From NCBI GenBank assembly GCA_910575665.1, contig CAJTFB010000027.1, positions 1 to 56,180 on the forward strand: a DNA stretch of 56,180 bases, read 5' to 3'. The notes below the pieces were generated by a model, which did not search any database, was not told the origin of the DNA, and saw nothing but the letters and a program-made list of their open reading frames with translations. The stretch comes from Eubacteriaceae bacterium (lineage in GTDB: Bacteria > Bacillota > Clostridia > Lachnospirales > Lachnospiraceae). The position numbers were made by a program, and so were the translations under genes. Positions 1 to 7,936 of this stretch are shown piece after piece (within the stretch, counting starts at the first letter, position 1; each line of letters begins with the position of its first letter).

Positions 1-58
1 AGAGAGCAGCCACTTCATTGTCGCTGAGCATAATATGATATGTTTTAGGTCTTGCCAT
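1..58 (-). CDS. IS630-like transposase, N-terminal fragment (cut by window edge)
   Basis: The first 19 codons of a gene that runs off the left edge are visible, starting at the ATG read from 58 down to 56. The peptide begins MARPKTYHIMLSDNEVAAL, which resembles the N-terminus of the helix-turn-helix half of IS630-family transposases. A GGCGGTGA ribosome site lies about 8 bases upstream of the ATG. The rest of the element is outside the window, so intactness cannot be judged. The family call rests only on this short N-terminus. Confidence 0.6.
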   Translation of the reverse strand, partial: MARPKTYHIMLSDNEVAAL

Positions 59-63
59 AGGAA

Positions 64-100
64 TCACCGCCGTTTCTTTTATCATATCATGAAACGGTGA
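64..100 (-). promoter_or_regulatory. Hairpin masking the transposase ribosome site
   Basis: The arms GAAACGGTGA (91-100) and TCACCG-CC-GTTTC (64-76) are complementary apart from a two-base bulge. On the minus strand the second arm contains the Shine-Dalgarno sequence of the transposase that starts at 58. A transcript entering from outside would fold this arm and hide the ribosome site, as known for several insertion sequences. The fold is inferred, not tested. Confidence 0.45.
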
Positions 101-590
101 AAAATAAAAGAATTATTAAACTGAATATAAATGTGTCAGTACACTAGTTTGTTGAATTAGCTCTTTAGAAAACGAACACTGATATATTTTATTAAAATTT
201 ATACAAGACATTTACACCACTCCTGTTTATTAATCTGCAATATTATGGTTCTCAGTTTTCTATATAAAAAAGACATAGCTTCGCCATTTCCCTACTGTAT
301 ATTCAATAGGAAATCGGAAAAACTATGTCAAATTATCCTATATCAACTTGCCGAAACAAAGATTGACTCAAATAATTCTTTACATACTAAACAATTAAAT
401 ATGATTCTATACTTTATTATATTGATTTTATGATATATTAAAACACATTATTGTTCTATTTTATTATACCTTATATGGATAATTTTTCAGAAGCAAATCG
501 AAAAATATCGTTTCTTTTTTCAATTTATATTGGATGCTAAAAATAGTAGAACAAACTTACTTTTTAACAAATTCATCTAGAATAAAATAT
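101..590. other. AT-rich gene-free stretch
   Basis: I see no convincing gene here. An open frame at 245-433 (+) has no ribosome site and low-complexity, AT-driven content, so I leave it out. The only structure is the nested inverted repeat at 272-329. The stretch is probably flanking or decayed mobile-element DNA between the IS630-like element and the rny terminator. Confidence 0.5.
272..329. repeat. Nested inverted repeat (58 bp)
   Basis: The outer arms are GACATAG (272-278) and CTATGTC (323-329). The inner arms are ATTTCC (286-291) and GGAAAT (309-314). Together they could fold into one two-part stem. It is not next to a gene end and has no clear T-run, so it is more like a small mobile-element remnant or a structured RNA than a terminator. 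Confidence 0.4.
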
Positions 591-636
591 AACCGCTGTA
601 TTTAAGCAATTTTCATTGCGTTGCAACACAGCGGTT
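591..636 (-). terminator. Terminator after rny
   Basis: The perfect 9-bp arms AACCGCTGT (591-599) and ACAGCGGTT (628-636) enclose a loop with its own short GCAA/TTGC pairing. On the minus strand the stem is followed by ATATTTTATT. It starts about 26 bases after the rny stop. On the plus strand TTTT follows too, so it may act in both directions. Confidence 0.6.
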
Positions 637-661
637 TTCTTGGTTTTTAAACATTTATGCA

Positions 662-2233
662 CTATTTCGCATAATCCACAACTCTGGATTCACGAATCAC
701 ATTAACCTTGATCTGACCAGGATACTGAAGCTCAGACTCAATCTGTTTTGATATGTCTCTTGCTAACAGTACCATTGCATCATCATCAATCTGATCCGGA
801 ACTACAATAACTCGAACTTCTCTACCTGCCTGAATGGCAAAAGATTTGTCGACACCTTTAAAGCCGTTTGAAATATCCTCTAATTGTTTCAATCTGTTCG
901 TGTATGTTTCTAAGGTTTCTCTTCTCGCACCAGGACGAGCTGCAGATATTGCATCTGCTGCCTGAACAACACAGGCAATCAAACTCTCTGGTTCTACATC
1001 TCCGTGATGCGCCTCTACTGCATTGATCACTAATGCAGATTCTTTAAACTTGCGGCAAAGCTCCACACCCAACTGGATGTGGGAACCTTCCATATCATGG
1101 TCTACTGATTTTCCAATATCATGAAGCAGTCCCGCACGTTTTGCCATACGCACATCCGCCCCAAGTTCTCCCGCAAGAAGACCGGACAAGTGAGCAACCT
1201 CAATGGAATGCTTTAACGCATTCTGACCATAACTAGTTCTGAACTTCATTTTACCCAGAAGACGAATCAGTTCTGGATGTATTCCATGCACACCAACCTC
1301 AAGTGCTGCTGCTTCCCCTTCTTCACGAATCATTGTTTCAACTTCTTTTTTTGCTTTTTCCACCATTTCTTCGATTCTGGCAGGGTGAATTCTGCCATCC
1401 ACGATTAATTTTTCCAAAGCAATTCTGGCTATTTCACGACGAATTGGATCAAAGCCGGATAAAATAACTGCCTCCGGTGTATCATCAATGATTAGATCAA
1501 TACCGGTCAGATTCTCAAGTGTCCGGATATTCCTTCCTTCTCTACCGATAATCCTTCCCTTCATCTCATCACTTGGCAATGGAACCACTGATATCGTAGC
1601 TTCTGATACATGGTCCGCCGCACATTTCTGTATGGCGTTTACAATATACTCCTTCGCTTTCTTATCCGCATCATCCTTTGCCTGACGCTCCAATTCTTTT
1701 ACTAAAACTGCAGTCTCATGCTTCACGTCTTCTTCCACAGTTCGCAATAAATAATCTTTCGCCTGTTCGGAGGTGAGACCCGAAATCTTTTCCAACTCAC
1801 GCAAATGGCTCTGACGGAGTTCTTCTACTGTTTCTTTTTCTTTTTCAAATTCCGCCAATTTAGTGGTGAGCTTTGATTCCCGTTTCTCGAGTGCATCCAG
1901 TTTCTTGTCCAAAGTCTCTTCCTTACCCAACACCCGTTTTTCGTAGCGCTGGATCTCGGCTCTTCTCTCCTTGGTCTCACGATCAAGTTCATTCTTTGCC
2001 TTGAGATTTTCCTCCTTGGCTTCCAGAAGAGCTTCACGCTTTTTGGTTTCTGCCGTCTTTAATGCATCATCAATAATCTCTCTTGCTTTCTCTTCTGCAC
2101 TTCCTACCTTAGCTTCTCCAACTTTAATACGATAAGAAATAGCACATTTCCAGGCAACCAGTGCTGTTACTGCAATAAGAGCAAGGATTATGATGACTGC
2201 GCCGACCACAAAACCTACACTTAACTCTGGCAC
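662..2233 (-). CDS. rny: Ribonuclease Y
   Basis: This is a membrane-anchored endoribonuclease that starts mRNA decay in Firmicutes. The 523-residue length matches the family. It has an N-terminal membrane segment (about 7-28), a long charged coiled coil (about 45-150 and on), a KH RNA-binding domain with [10 protein letters not shown] at 227-236, and an HD phosphodiesterase domain with H371/D372 in LLHDIGKS. The start is GTG at 2233-2231, eight bases after AAGGAGG. The gene follows recX on the same strand but has its own TTGACA-N17-TAGAAT promoter, and it ends at the hairpin at 591-636. The ribosome site sits in a tiny hairpin, described separately. The identification is secure. Confidence 0.97.
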   Translation of the reverse strand: MPELSVGFVVGAVIIILALIAVTALVAWKCAISYRIKVGEAKVGSAEEKAREIIDDALKTAETKKREALLEAKEENLKAKNELDRETKERRAEIQRYEKRVLGKEETLDKKLDALEKRESKLTTKLAEFEKEKETVEELRQSHLRELEKISGLTSEQAKDYLLRTVEEDVKHETAVLVKELERQAKDDADKKAKEYIVNAIQKCAADHVSEATISVVPLPSDEMKGRIIGREGRNIRTLENLTGIDLIIDDTPEAVILSGFDPIRREIARIALEKLIVDGRIHPARIEEMVEKAKKEVETMIREEGEAAALEVGVHGIHPELIRLLGKMKFRTSYGQNALKHSIEVAHLSGLLAGELGADVRMAKRAGLLHDIGKSVDHDMEGSHIQLGVELCRKFKESALVINAVEAHHGDVEPESLIACVVQAADAISAARPGARRETLETYTNRLKQLEDISNGFKGVDKSFAIQAGREVRVIVVPDQIDDDAMVLLARDISKQIESELQYPGQIKVNVIRESRVVDYAK

Positions 2234-2246
2234 AGGAGCACCTCCT
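2234..2246 (-). promoter_or_regulatory. Mini-hairpin covering the rny ribosome site
   Basis: Directly before the GTG start the minus strand reads AGGAG-GTG-CTCCT, a perfect 5-bp stem with a 3-base loop, in which one arm is the Shine-Dalgarno sequence. It could damp translation of RNase Y. A stem this short is only marginally stable, so a regulatory role is a guess. Confidence 0.3.
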
Positions 2247-2283
2247 TAATTTAGTTTTCATTGCACATAAATACAACACTTCA

Positions 2284-2312
2284 ATTCTACACTTTTTATG
2301 ACTAATTGTCAA
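2284..2312 (-). promoter_or_regulatory. Promoter of rny
   Basis: The -35 box TTGACA (2312-2307, minus) is separated by 17 bases from the -10 box TAGAAT (2289-2284). This is close to the sigma-A consensus. The predicted start lies about 45 bases before the rny GTG codon, so rny can be expressed apart from SOS-induced recA-recX. Confidence 0.7.
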
Positions 2313-2323
2313 GTATAACGTCA

Positions 2324-2821
2324 TTATACTAGTTTTGAAAACACTTTCTTCACGGTATTCATCTCATATCCTTTTCGTCCGAGATATGCAAATATTTTTC
2401 CTTTTTCCTCATAAGAAAGGTCTCCTGGCTGCTTTCCTTTTAATCTCTTGAATATCAATAATTCGATCGCTTCCTCCTCACCCTGGTACTCTGTTTCCTC
2501 CATCACTTGCCGAACCAGTTCATCCGAAATTCCCTTTTCCGACAGCTTATAAAAAATCTCCCGGCGGCTCCGCTTCCCCTTCTGAAACATGAGATAATTT
2601 TCTACATATCTATGATCATTGATATAGCCAAAATACTCTACATATTGCATCGCCTCCAGCGAGGCCTGTTTGGAAAATCCTTCCCGGTCAAGACGGCTGG
2701 CAAGTTCTAATCTAGTCCGGTCTTTGTGAAGCAAAAGAGCCATGGCTTTGGATGCTGCTCTTTTGCATTCTTCGTCGGAAAAATTGAATGAAGGGTTGTC
2801 GTTCTCTTCCCATTTCTTCAT
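2324..2821 (-). CDS. recX: RecX family regulator of RecA
   Basis: RecX binds RecA filaments and limits recombinase activity. The 165-residue protein carries three-helix repeats typical of RecX: RTRLELASRLDREGFS near 35-50, the YVEYFGYINDHRYV stretch near 60-73, and a final repeat with YLGRKGYE near 145-152. It follows recA on the same strand, which is the common arrangement. The start ATG at 2821 is preceded by AAGGA. That ribosome site straddles the right edge of a duplicated copy of the recA 3' end (2832-2907), so the duplication has become part of the recX leader. Confidence 0.88.
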   Translation of the reverse strand: MKKWEENDNPSFNFSDEECKRAASKAMALLLHKDRTRLELASRLDREGFSKQASLEAMQYVEYFGYINDHRYVENYLMFQKGKRSRREIFYKLSEKGISDELVRQVMEETEYQGEEEAIELLIFKRLKGKQPGDLSYEEKGKIFAYLGRKGYEMNTVKKVFSKLV

Positions 2822-2831
2822 AAATAAATCC

Positions 2832-2907
2832 TTACTTCTCTTCCTTCGCTGAGGATTTTTTCTTTTTACTCTCTTTTTCCTCAGTTACTGCTTCTTCTTC
2901 TGGCTGT
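2832..2907. repeat. 76-bp direct repeat, copy 1 (displaced recA tail)
   Basis: This copy lies between the recA stop and recX and appears identical over 76 bases to 2936-3011, which encodes the last residues and stop codon of RecA. The two copies are 104 bp apart (start to start) with 28 unique bases between them. The copy is not translated as part of RecA because the upstream recA stop comes first. It looks like a tandem duplication that left a spare recA tail. Confidence 0.9.
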
Positions 2908-2935
2908 CATTCCTGCCTTTAATGAAGTAGTACTT

Positions 2936-3011
2936 TTACTTCTCTTCCTTCGCTGAGGATTTTTTCTTTTTACTCTCTTTTTCCTCAGTTACTGCTTCTT
3001 CTTCTGGCTGT
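2936..3011. repeat. 76-bp direct repeat, copy 2 (in-gene recA tail)
   Basis: This is the in-frame copy: on the minus strand it encodes the acidic and lysine-rich RecA C-terminal tail and the TAA stop. It matches 2832-2907 base for base by eye. Recombination between the copies would remove 104 bp without altering the RecA protein. Confidence 0.9.
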
Positions 3012-4006
3012 TCTACGTACCTGGCACGTACCAGGCGCTCTACCTCTTCAAATACTGCCGGATTATCCGCAAGATAGGTCTTGGCATTCTCCCGCCCCTG
3101 TCCAATCTTCTCTCCTTTGTAAGAGTACCATGCTCCGCTCTTCGCAATGATATCATTCTTTGTGGCAAGATCCAGAACATCGCCTTCTCTGGAAATTCCC
3201 TTTCCGAACATGATATCAAATTCTGCCTCCTGGAAAGGAGGTGCCACTTTATTTTTGACCACTTTTACGCGGACGTGGTTACCAATCATCTCACCACCCT
3301 GTTTCAATGTCTCCACTCTTCTGACATCAAGTCGCACCGAAGCATAAAATTTCAGGGCGCGGCCACCCGTGGTAGTCTCTGGGTTACCAAACATAACACC
3401 GATCTTCTCCCTGAGCTGGTTGATGAATATGACGATACAATTTGATTTGTTAATAACACTTGTAAGCTTTCTCAGCGCCTGACTCATCAGCCTTGCCTGA
3501 AGTCCTACATGACTGTCTCCCATGTCTCCGTCGATCTCTGCTTTCGGTACAAGAGCTGCTACTGAATCCACGATCACGATATCCACTGCTCCAGAGCGCA
3601 CCATCGTCTCAGTGATCTCCAGCGCCTGTTCACCGCAATCCGGCTGAGATATGTATAATTCATCGATGTCCACTCCGATATTCCGGGCATAGGTGGGATC
3701 CAGCGCATGCTCTGCGTCAATAAATCCCGCAATTCCTCCCCGTTTCTGCACTTCTGACACCATATGCAGAGCAACGGTGGTCTTACCACTGGATTCGGGA
3801 CCATAGACCTCTATGATCCTTCCCTTAGGAATACCGCCGACTCCCAGGGCGATATCCAGACTGAGAGAACCGGTAGGTACTACTTCAACGCCCATTCGCG
3901 ATGTGGTATCACCCAATTTCATCACTGAGCCTTTTCCATACTGTTTCTCTATCTGCGCAATCGCAGACTCCAATGCTTTTACTTTATTTTGATCTTTCTC
4001 CATCAT
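2936..4006 (-). CDS. recA: RecA recombinase
   Basis: RecA is the DNA strand-exchange ATPase and SOS co-protease. The protein of 356 residues has the Walker A motif GPESSGKTT at 69-77, the Walker B region [10 protein letters not shown], and the loop region [12 protein letters not shown]. The C-terminal tail is rich in E and K. A longer frame opens with TTG at 4021, but that codon overlaps the GGAGG ribosome site. The ATG at 4006 lies 8 bases after GGAGG and is the better start. A sigma-A promoter and a perfect GAAC-N4-GTTC LexA box lie just upstream, so SOS control is clear. The 3' end is duplicated downstream. Confidence 0.98.
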   Translation of the reverse strand: MMEKDQNKVKALESAIAQIEKQYGKGSVMKLGDTTSRMGVEVVPTGSLSLDIALGVGGIPKGRIIEVYGPESSGKTTVALHMVSEVQKRGGIAGFIDAEHALDPTYARNIGVDIDELYISQPDCGEQALEITETMVRSGAVDIVIVDSVAALVPKAEIDGDMGDSHVGLQARLMSQALRKLTSVINKSNCIVIFINQLREKIGVMFGNPETTTGGRALKFYASVRLDVRRVETLKQGGEMIGNHVRVKVVKNKVAPPFQEAEFDIMFGKGISREGDVLDLATKNDIIAKSGAWYSYKGEKIGQGRENAKTYLADNPAVFEEVERLVRARYVEQPEEEAVTEEKESKKKKSSAKEEK

Positions 4007-4053
4007 TTCAATATCCTCCAAAAATTATTAAAATATAATCGAACTTCATTTCG

Positions 4054-4065
4054 GAACATTTGTTC
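4054..4065. promoter_or_regulatory. LexA (SOS) operator of recA
   Basis: GAAC-ATTT-GTTC at 4054-4065 is a perfect inverted repeat matching the Firmicutes LexA box GAAC-N4-GTTC. It begins about 12 bases downstream of the recA -10 box, over the predicted start of transcription, where repressor binding would block initiation. Confidence 0.88.
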
Positions 4066-4076
4066 TGTATATAGAT

Positions 4077-4105
4077 ATACTACACCAATGTTGATAAACT
4101 GTCAA
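4077..4105 (-). promoter_or_regulatory. Promoter of recA
   Basis: TTGACA (4105-4100, minus) and TAGTAT (4082-4077) are separated by 17 bases. The spacing and -35 box are consensus, and the LexA box lies immediately downstream. Confidence 0.8.
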
Positions 4106-4190
4106 CTGTTTTTTCTATTGATTCAAGCTTGTTGAATAAATAATAATCGGGAACAAAATCTGAATATCGAGAGAACTTTCTTCAAAAAAG

Positions 4191-4230
4191 AAAAAAGCAT
4201 AGTACCAGTGTACCATGCCTTTTCTTTTTT
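4191..4230. terminator. Bidirectional terminator between the exporter operon and recA
   Basis: The arms GCATAGTAC (4197-4205) and GTACCATGC (4210-4218) form a 9-bp stem with one G-T wobble or mismatch and a 4-base loop. A-runs lie on one side and T-runs on the other, so it can end transcripts from both directions. It mainly serves the minus-strand exporter operon ending at 4243. Confidence 0.78.
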
Positions 4231-4242
4231 GTAAAGATTCTT

Positions 4243-5532
4243 TTATTCATAGCGCAGCGCTTCGATAGGATCCAGTTTTGCCGCCTTGTTTGCGGGATAA
4301 TAGCCGAAAAACAACCCGATGGTCATGGAAAATCCCACGGCAATAAGAATCGCCGCCACGGGAGCTGAAGCGGAATACCCCAACAGCGTTGCCGCCACTG
4401 CTCCCAGTCCAAATCCTAAAAGAATCCCAAGACACCCGCCTACCAGGCACAAGATCATCGATTCGATGATAAACTGGAGACGAATAAAGCTATTTTTTGC
4501 TCCCAGTGCCTTTCTGGTGCCGATTTCCCGAGTCCGTTCCGTAATGGATACCAGCATAATGTTCATTACGCCAATTCCCCCTACAAGCAGGGAGATTCCT
4601 GCAATAAACGCAATGACAGCTGATACCGTCTGAATCATGTCATTCATGGATTCTGTCATGGATTCCATTGTGGTGGCAGTGATCTCATAATCTTCGTTTG
4701 CTGCATAATATGGAAGAAAAAATATTTCCAGTTCCTGGGCAAAGGCCGAAACACTCGATAATCCCGCTGCTGTGACCACTGTAAAATGATCGTATCCGTC
4801 GTCTGCATGAATCTGTTCTTTTCCCGTAGTCAGAGGGACATAGGCTGTCGTGACCACCTCATCCTCCGAAGAGGAAGAAAAAGAACTGCTTTCTTCGTAT
4901 TTGTATATACCTACAATGTAATAGGAAGCATACACACCATCAATCTCCACGCTGATCTCTTTCCATAGAGCCTCTTCGTATTTACCATCAAATATATTTT
5001 CTACTACCTTGTCGGAGACCATGATTACCTTTTTGTTTCCCTCCAAATCTTCTTTTTTCATCTTTCTTCCCGCTAAAAGCGTAATATCGTTGCTGGCAAA
5101 ATAGTCCTCATTTATACCTGTAATGGATATATTCGCCGTGCTGTCTTCTTTTCTAACTGCACCCTCCGCCACCGATTCACTGATGGCAATGGCTTCGATC
5201 TGATCTGGAAATCGGGCAGTCAATGCCTCCAGCATCTCATCGGTAATCCGGTCCTCTTCCTCCACTGTACTGCTGCGACCGGAGACACCAAATCTCATTC
5301 CGTTCTGCCTAACCTCTTCCTCTTCATCGGATTGTTTCAGACCAACAGTTATATTGTTAGCACCCATTTCCTGAAAGGAGACAGAAATGGATGTAGTGAG
5401 AGAAGAACTCACCGTCATAATGGCGATTACAGATCCAATTCCGATAATAATTCCCAGCATGGTCAGAAACCCACGCATTTTATTAGCCCGCAGTGCCCCA
5501 AAGGCAAGCTTGATATTTTCAAGGATTAGCAT
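4243..5532 (-). CDS. MacB-like ABC exporter permease (FtsX family)
   Basis: This is the membrane subunit of a MacAB-type exporter. The 429-residue protein has the usual plan: one membrane segment near 20-42 followed by a large extracytoplasmic MacB_PCD domain (about 45-290), then three membrane segments forming the FtsX domain (about 300-425). The conserved stretches GIIIGIGSVIAIMT and ERTREIGTRKALGA are visible. Its ATG overlaps the stop of the ATPase gene by 7 bases, so translation is coupled. The extracytoplasmic part contains acidic and serine-rich runs such as SSSFSSSSEDE. The substrate cannot be told from sequence; antibiotics, peptides and lipids are all possible for this family. Confidence 0.9.
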   Translation of the reverse strand: MLILENIKLAFGALRANKMRGFLTMLGIIIGIGSVIAIMTVSSSLTTSISVSFQEMGANNITVGLKQSDEEEEVRQNGMRFGVSGRSSTVEEEDRITDEMLEALTARFPDQIEAIAISESVAEGAVRKEDSTANISITGINEDYFASNDITLLAGRKMKKEDLEGNKKVIMVSDKVVENIFDGKYEEALWKEISVEIDGVYASYYIVGIYKYEESSSFSSSSEDEVVTTAYVPLTTGKEQIHADDGYDHFTVVTAAGLSSVSAFAQELEIFFLPYYAANEDYEITATTMESMTESMNDMIQTVSAVIAFIAGISLLVGGIGVMNIMLVSITERTREIGTRKALGAKNSFIRLQFIIESMILCLVGGCLGILLGFGLGAVAATLLGYSASAPVAAILIAVGFSMTIGLFFGYYPANKAAKLDPIEALRYE

Positions 5533-6239
5533 GCAGCACCTCCTTTTCGTATTCCCGTCACTTCCCCATCCCGCAACGTAACAACACGGCCGGTCTCCTC
5601 TGCCAGTTCCGCGGAATGGGTGATCAGCACAATGGTTTTTCCCTGCTCCTTATGCAGTCGATGAAAGATATCCATGATCGTCCTGCCAGTTTGGGAATCC
5701 AGTGCACCCGTGGGCTCATCCGCAAGAAGGATCGCCGGATCATTGGCCATGGCGCGGGCGATCGCCACCCGCTGCTTCTGACCGCCGGACAATTCATCCG
5801 GCCTGTGCTGCATACGATCTTCCATACCTACCATAGATAGAAGCTCCTGTGCCCTGGCTGTCCGCTCTGCCTTTGGCACTCCGGCATACAGCATCGGAAG
5901 CTCTACATTGGACAATGCGGTTGTTCTCGCGATGAGATTGTAGGTCTGAAAAATAAAACCTATTTTCTGATTTCTAAGCTCCGAAAGCTTTTTGTCCTTT
6001 GCCAGACAGACATCCGTTCCTTCCAGATAATATTCCCCCTCGGTAGGCTGATCCAGGGCACCTATGATGTTCATCAGTGTCGATTTGCCAGATCCCGATT
6101 CTCCTACAATAGAGATAAACTCGCCCCTTTCCACACTTAAATCGATCTTATGTAAGATCTCAAGTTCATTTGGCTGACCGATATAAAACCGCTTTACAAT
6201 ATGTTTTAGATCGATCACTCGTTTCTTTTTATTTGACAT
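5526..6239 (-). CDS. MacB/LolD-type ABC transporter ATPase
   Basis: This is the energising subunit of the exporter. The 237-residue protein shows Walker A GESGSGKST at 46-54, a Q-loop in GFIFQTYNL, the signature LSGGQKQ near 143, and Walker B with ILLADEPTGALD. The frame is open further upstream to 6299, but the ATG at 6239 has a GGAGG site 7-8 bases ahead and gives the normal family length. That ATG overlaps the end of the adaptor gene by 11 bases. Together with the permease and the membrane-fusion protein it forms a three-gene operon. Confidence 0.93.
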   Translation of the reverse strand: MSNKKKRVIDLKHIVKRFYIGQPNELEILHKIDLSVERGEFISIVGESGSGKSTLMNIIGALDQPTEGEYYLEGTDVCLAKDKKLSELRNQKIGFIFQTYNLIARTTALSNVELPMLYAGVPKAERTARAQELLSMVGMEDRMQHRPDELSGGQKQRVAIARAMANDPAILLADEPTGALDSQTGRTIMDIFHRLHKEQGKTIVLITHSAELAEETGRVVTLRDGEVTGIRKGGAAC

Positions 6240-7794
6240 TTGCGCCTCCATTCTTGGCATTTCCCACACTTCCATTCCCGGCGCTTCCCATGCCTCCATT
6301 TCCGCGTCTTTCTTTCATCTGCTCTCTTCCCGCGCCATTCGGCGGTGTTCCAGGTGCTCCGCCGCCAAACATATCAAATCCATTTTCTTCGGGCTTATCA
6401 TCCCCATTGTCAGATACCATATCTGTCGATATTAGGATCTCCATTCCCTCCTTTAACTGATCTCCACTGATTTCCACGTAATAATCACTTTCCATTCCCT
6501 TTTCAACTGAAATCTCTGTGAAGGATTTTCCTTCCGCTGTATTCCCAGAGACATATACTACCGAAGATCCCTCTGCATTTTCGTGGATCGCATCATAGGG
6601 CACAGCGTACACATCCCTGACTTCTTCCAGAACAATACTGCATTTGGCTGTGAGTCCCATACGAAGCCTCTCGTCTTCTGTTTTGATATCAATATTTACC
6701 TCGTACCCGCTATTGGAGGATGACGCAGTGCTGCTCATCCCCGTTCCCCCTGCGGACTGGGACGTCGTCCCAGAGAAGGAACTGCTGCCCGTGGTAGGCG
6801 CCACAAAGCTGATCTCACCCTCGATCTCATCCTCGCCAGTCGCTTCTGTCAATACAGCCACCCTCTGGCCTTCCTCAACCTTGCTGATGTCATATTCGTC
6901 AACACTTGTAGAAATCACATAGGAGCTGTTGTCATCGATCTGGATCATATCACTACCATTGTAGACTTCTCCTTCTTCGATACCGATCGATGTCACGATT
7001 CCAGAGATGGGAGCTGTTACAGCACATTTTTCCAGTGTTGCAGATGCATCTTCCACCTGCTTTTCCGCTTCCCGGATACTCTTTTTATGATTGGATTGCG
7101 CTGTCTCTACGGCATTTTCTGCATTTTCCACGCTATTTTTATTTTGCTTCTCTTCGTTCTTCCGGGACTCTTTTGCCGATTCGTAAGCGCTCTCTGCCTG
7201 TTTAACTGTTTCCTCTGCCTTCACGAGCTGTTCCTGCAAGCGCTTCTTTGTCTCTGCATCTTTTTCTTCCGAAATTTGTTCATTCAATTTTGTAACCTGC
7301 TTTTTAGCGCTCCGAAGCTCTTTTTTGGACTCTGTTACCTTTGTGGCAGCTTCCTCTTTTCCCTCACTGTAAGATTCTTTCGCTTCTGACAGTTGTTTCC
7401 TGGCAGATGACAAGTTTCTTTCCGCCTCCTCCCTGGTATCACTCAGAGATTGCTCTGCCTCTGACAAGGCTTTCTTTAGATCACTCTCATCAAATTTTAC
7501 CAGGGTGTCTCCCTTTTGGACCGTATCTCCTGCCTTGACACATACCTTTTTTACCCGCACGCCATTTACTTCTGCCGACACAGTTCGGCTCTGGCTGCTG
7601 CCGATCGTTCCCGTGGCACTGATCGACTTTGTTAGATCCATTTTTTTCAGGGAGATACTGCTCTGCTCCTGAACCTGGTTCTCTGCCATGGCGCTGTTTC
7701 CTCCACGGGTTAGAAAAAACACCACAGCTGCTGCCACGACACAAACTGTCCCTCCGATCACGCATAATTTCCATTTCTTACCTTTCTTCTTCAC
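6229..7794 (-). CDS. HlyD/MacA-type membrane fusion protein of ABC exporter
   Basis: This adaptor subunit is predicted to sit outside the membrane and dock on the MacB-like permease. The 521 residues comprise an N-terminal membrane anchor (about 11-30), a lipoyl-like half (about 65-100), a long E/K/A-rich coiled coil (about 100-250), the second lipoyl half (GIVTSIGIEEGEV), and beta-barrel domains. The C-terminus is unusual: a glycine/asparagine-rich tail from about 465, with repeats such as GNGSVGNAKNGGANVK. The start is GTG at 7794 after AGGAGG. The gene is first in the operon, and a GGGG/CCCC palindrome lies upstream of it. In a Gram-positive cell no outer-membrane channel is expected. Confidence 0.87.
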   Translation of the reverse strand: MKKKGKKWKLCVIGGTVCVVAAAVVFFLTRGGNSAMAENQVQEQSSISLKKMDLTKSISATGTIGSSQSRTVSAEVNGVRVKKVCVKAGDTVQKGDTLVKFDESDLKKALSEAEQSLSDTREEAERNLSSARKQLSEAKESYSEGKEEAATKVTESKKELRSAKKQVTKLNEQISEEKDAETKKRLQEQLVKAEETVKQAESAYESAKESRKNEEKQNKNSVENAENAVETAQSNHKKSIREAEKQVEDASATLEKCAVTAPISGIVTSIGIEEGEVYNGSDMIQIDDNSSYVISTSVDEYDISKVEEGQRVAVLTEATGEDEIEGEISFVAPTTGSSSFSGTTSQSAGGTGMSSTASSSNSGYEVNIDIKTEDERLRMGLTAKCSIVLEEVRDVYAVPYDAIHENAEGSSVVYVSGNTAEGKSFTEISVEKGMESDYYVEISGDQLKEGMEILISTDMVSDNGDDKPEENGFDMFGGGAPGTPPNGAGREQMKERRGNGGMGSAGNGSVGNAKNGGANVK

Positions 7795-7842
7795 TGGCGA
7801 ACCTCCTCTATTTTATTTTTAATATTCTCAGATTAAGATGTT

Positions 7843-7866
7843 GGGGTCAAAAAGTATTTTGCCCCC
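7843..7866. promoter_or_regulatory. Palindrome upstream of the exporter operon
   Basis: GGGGTCAAAA and TTTTGCCCC form an inverted repeat with a single bulged T, centred near 7854. It lies about 50 bases upstream of the GTG start of the adaptor gene and has no T-run on the minus strand. It is a candidate operator or leader hairpin; no regulator gene is adjacent. Confidence 0.4.
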
Positions 7867-7901
7867 CGACGAATGCTACGATTGAATTTCTATATTTAGC
7901 A

Positions 7902-7936
7902 TAAAAAAAAAGTATGAACAGAAGATGTTCATACTT
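7902..7936 (-). terminator. Terminator overlapping the end of dusB
   Basis: On the minus strand AAGTATGAAC (7936-7927) pairs with GTTCATACTT (7919-7910) across a 7-base loop, followed by a run of eight T. The TGA stop of dusB lies inside the stem. Confidence 0.88.

Noticed and set aside
245-433. Open frame of 62 codons in the AT-rich left region
   Set aside because: No ribosome site, no recognisable protein pattern, and it overlaps the nested inverted repeat.
2832-3011. CRISPR-like or tandem regulatory array
   Set aside because: There are only two 76-bp copies, and one is the coding end of recA; it is a gene-tail duplication.
4007-4021. TTG start for recA
   Set aside because: The TTG codon overlaps the GGAGG ribosome site that serves the ATG at 4006.
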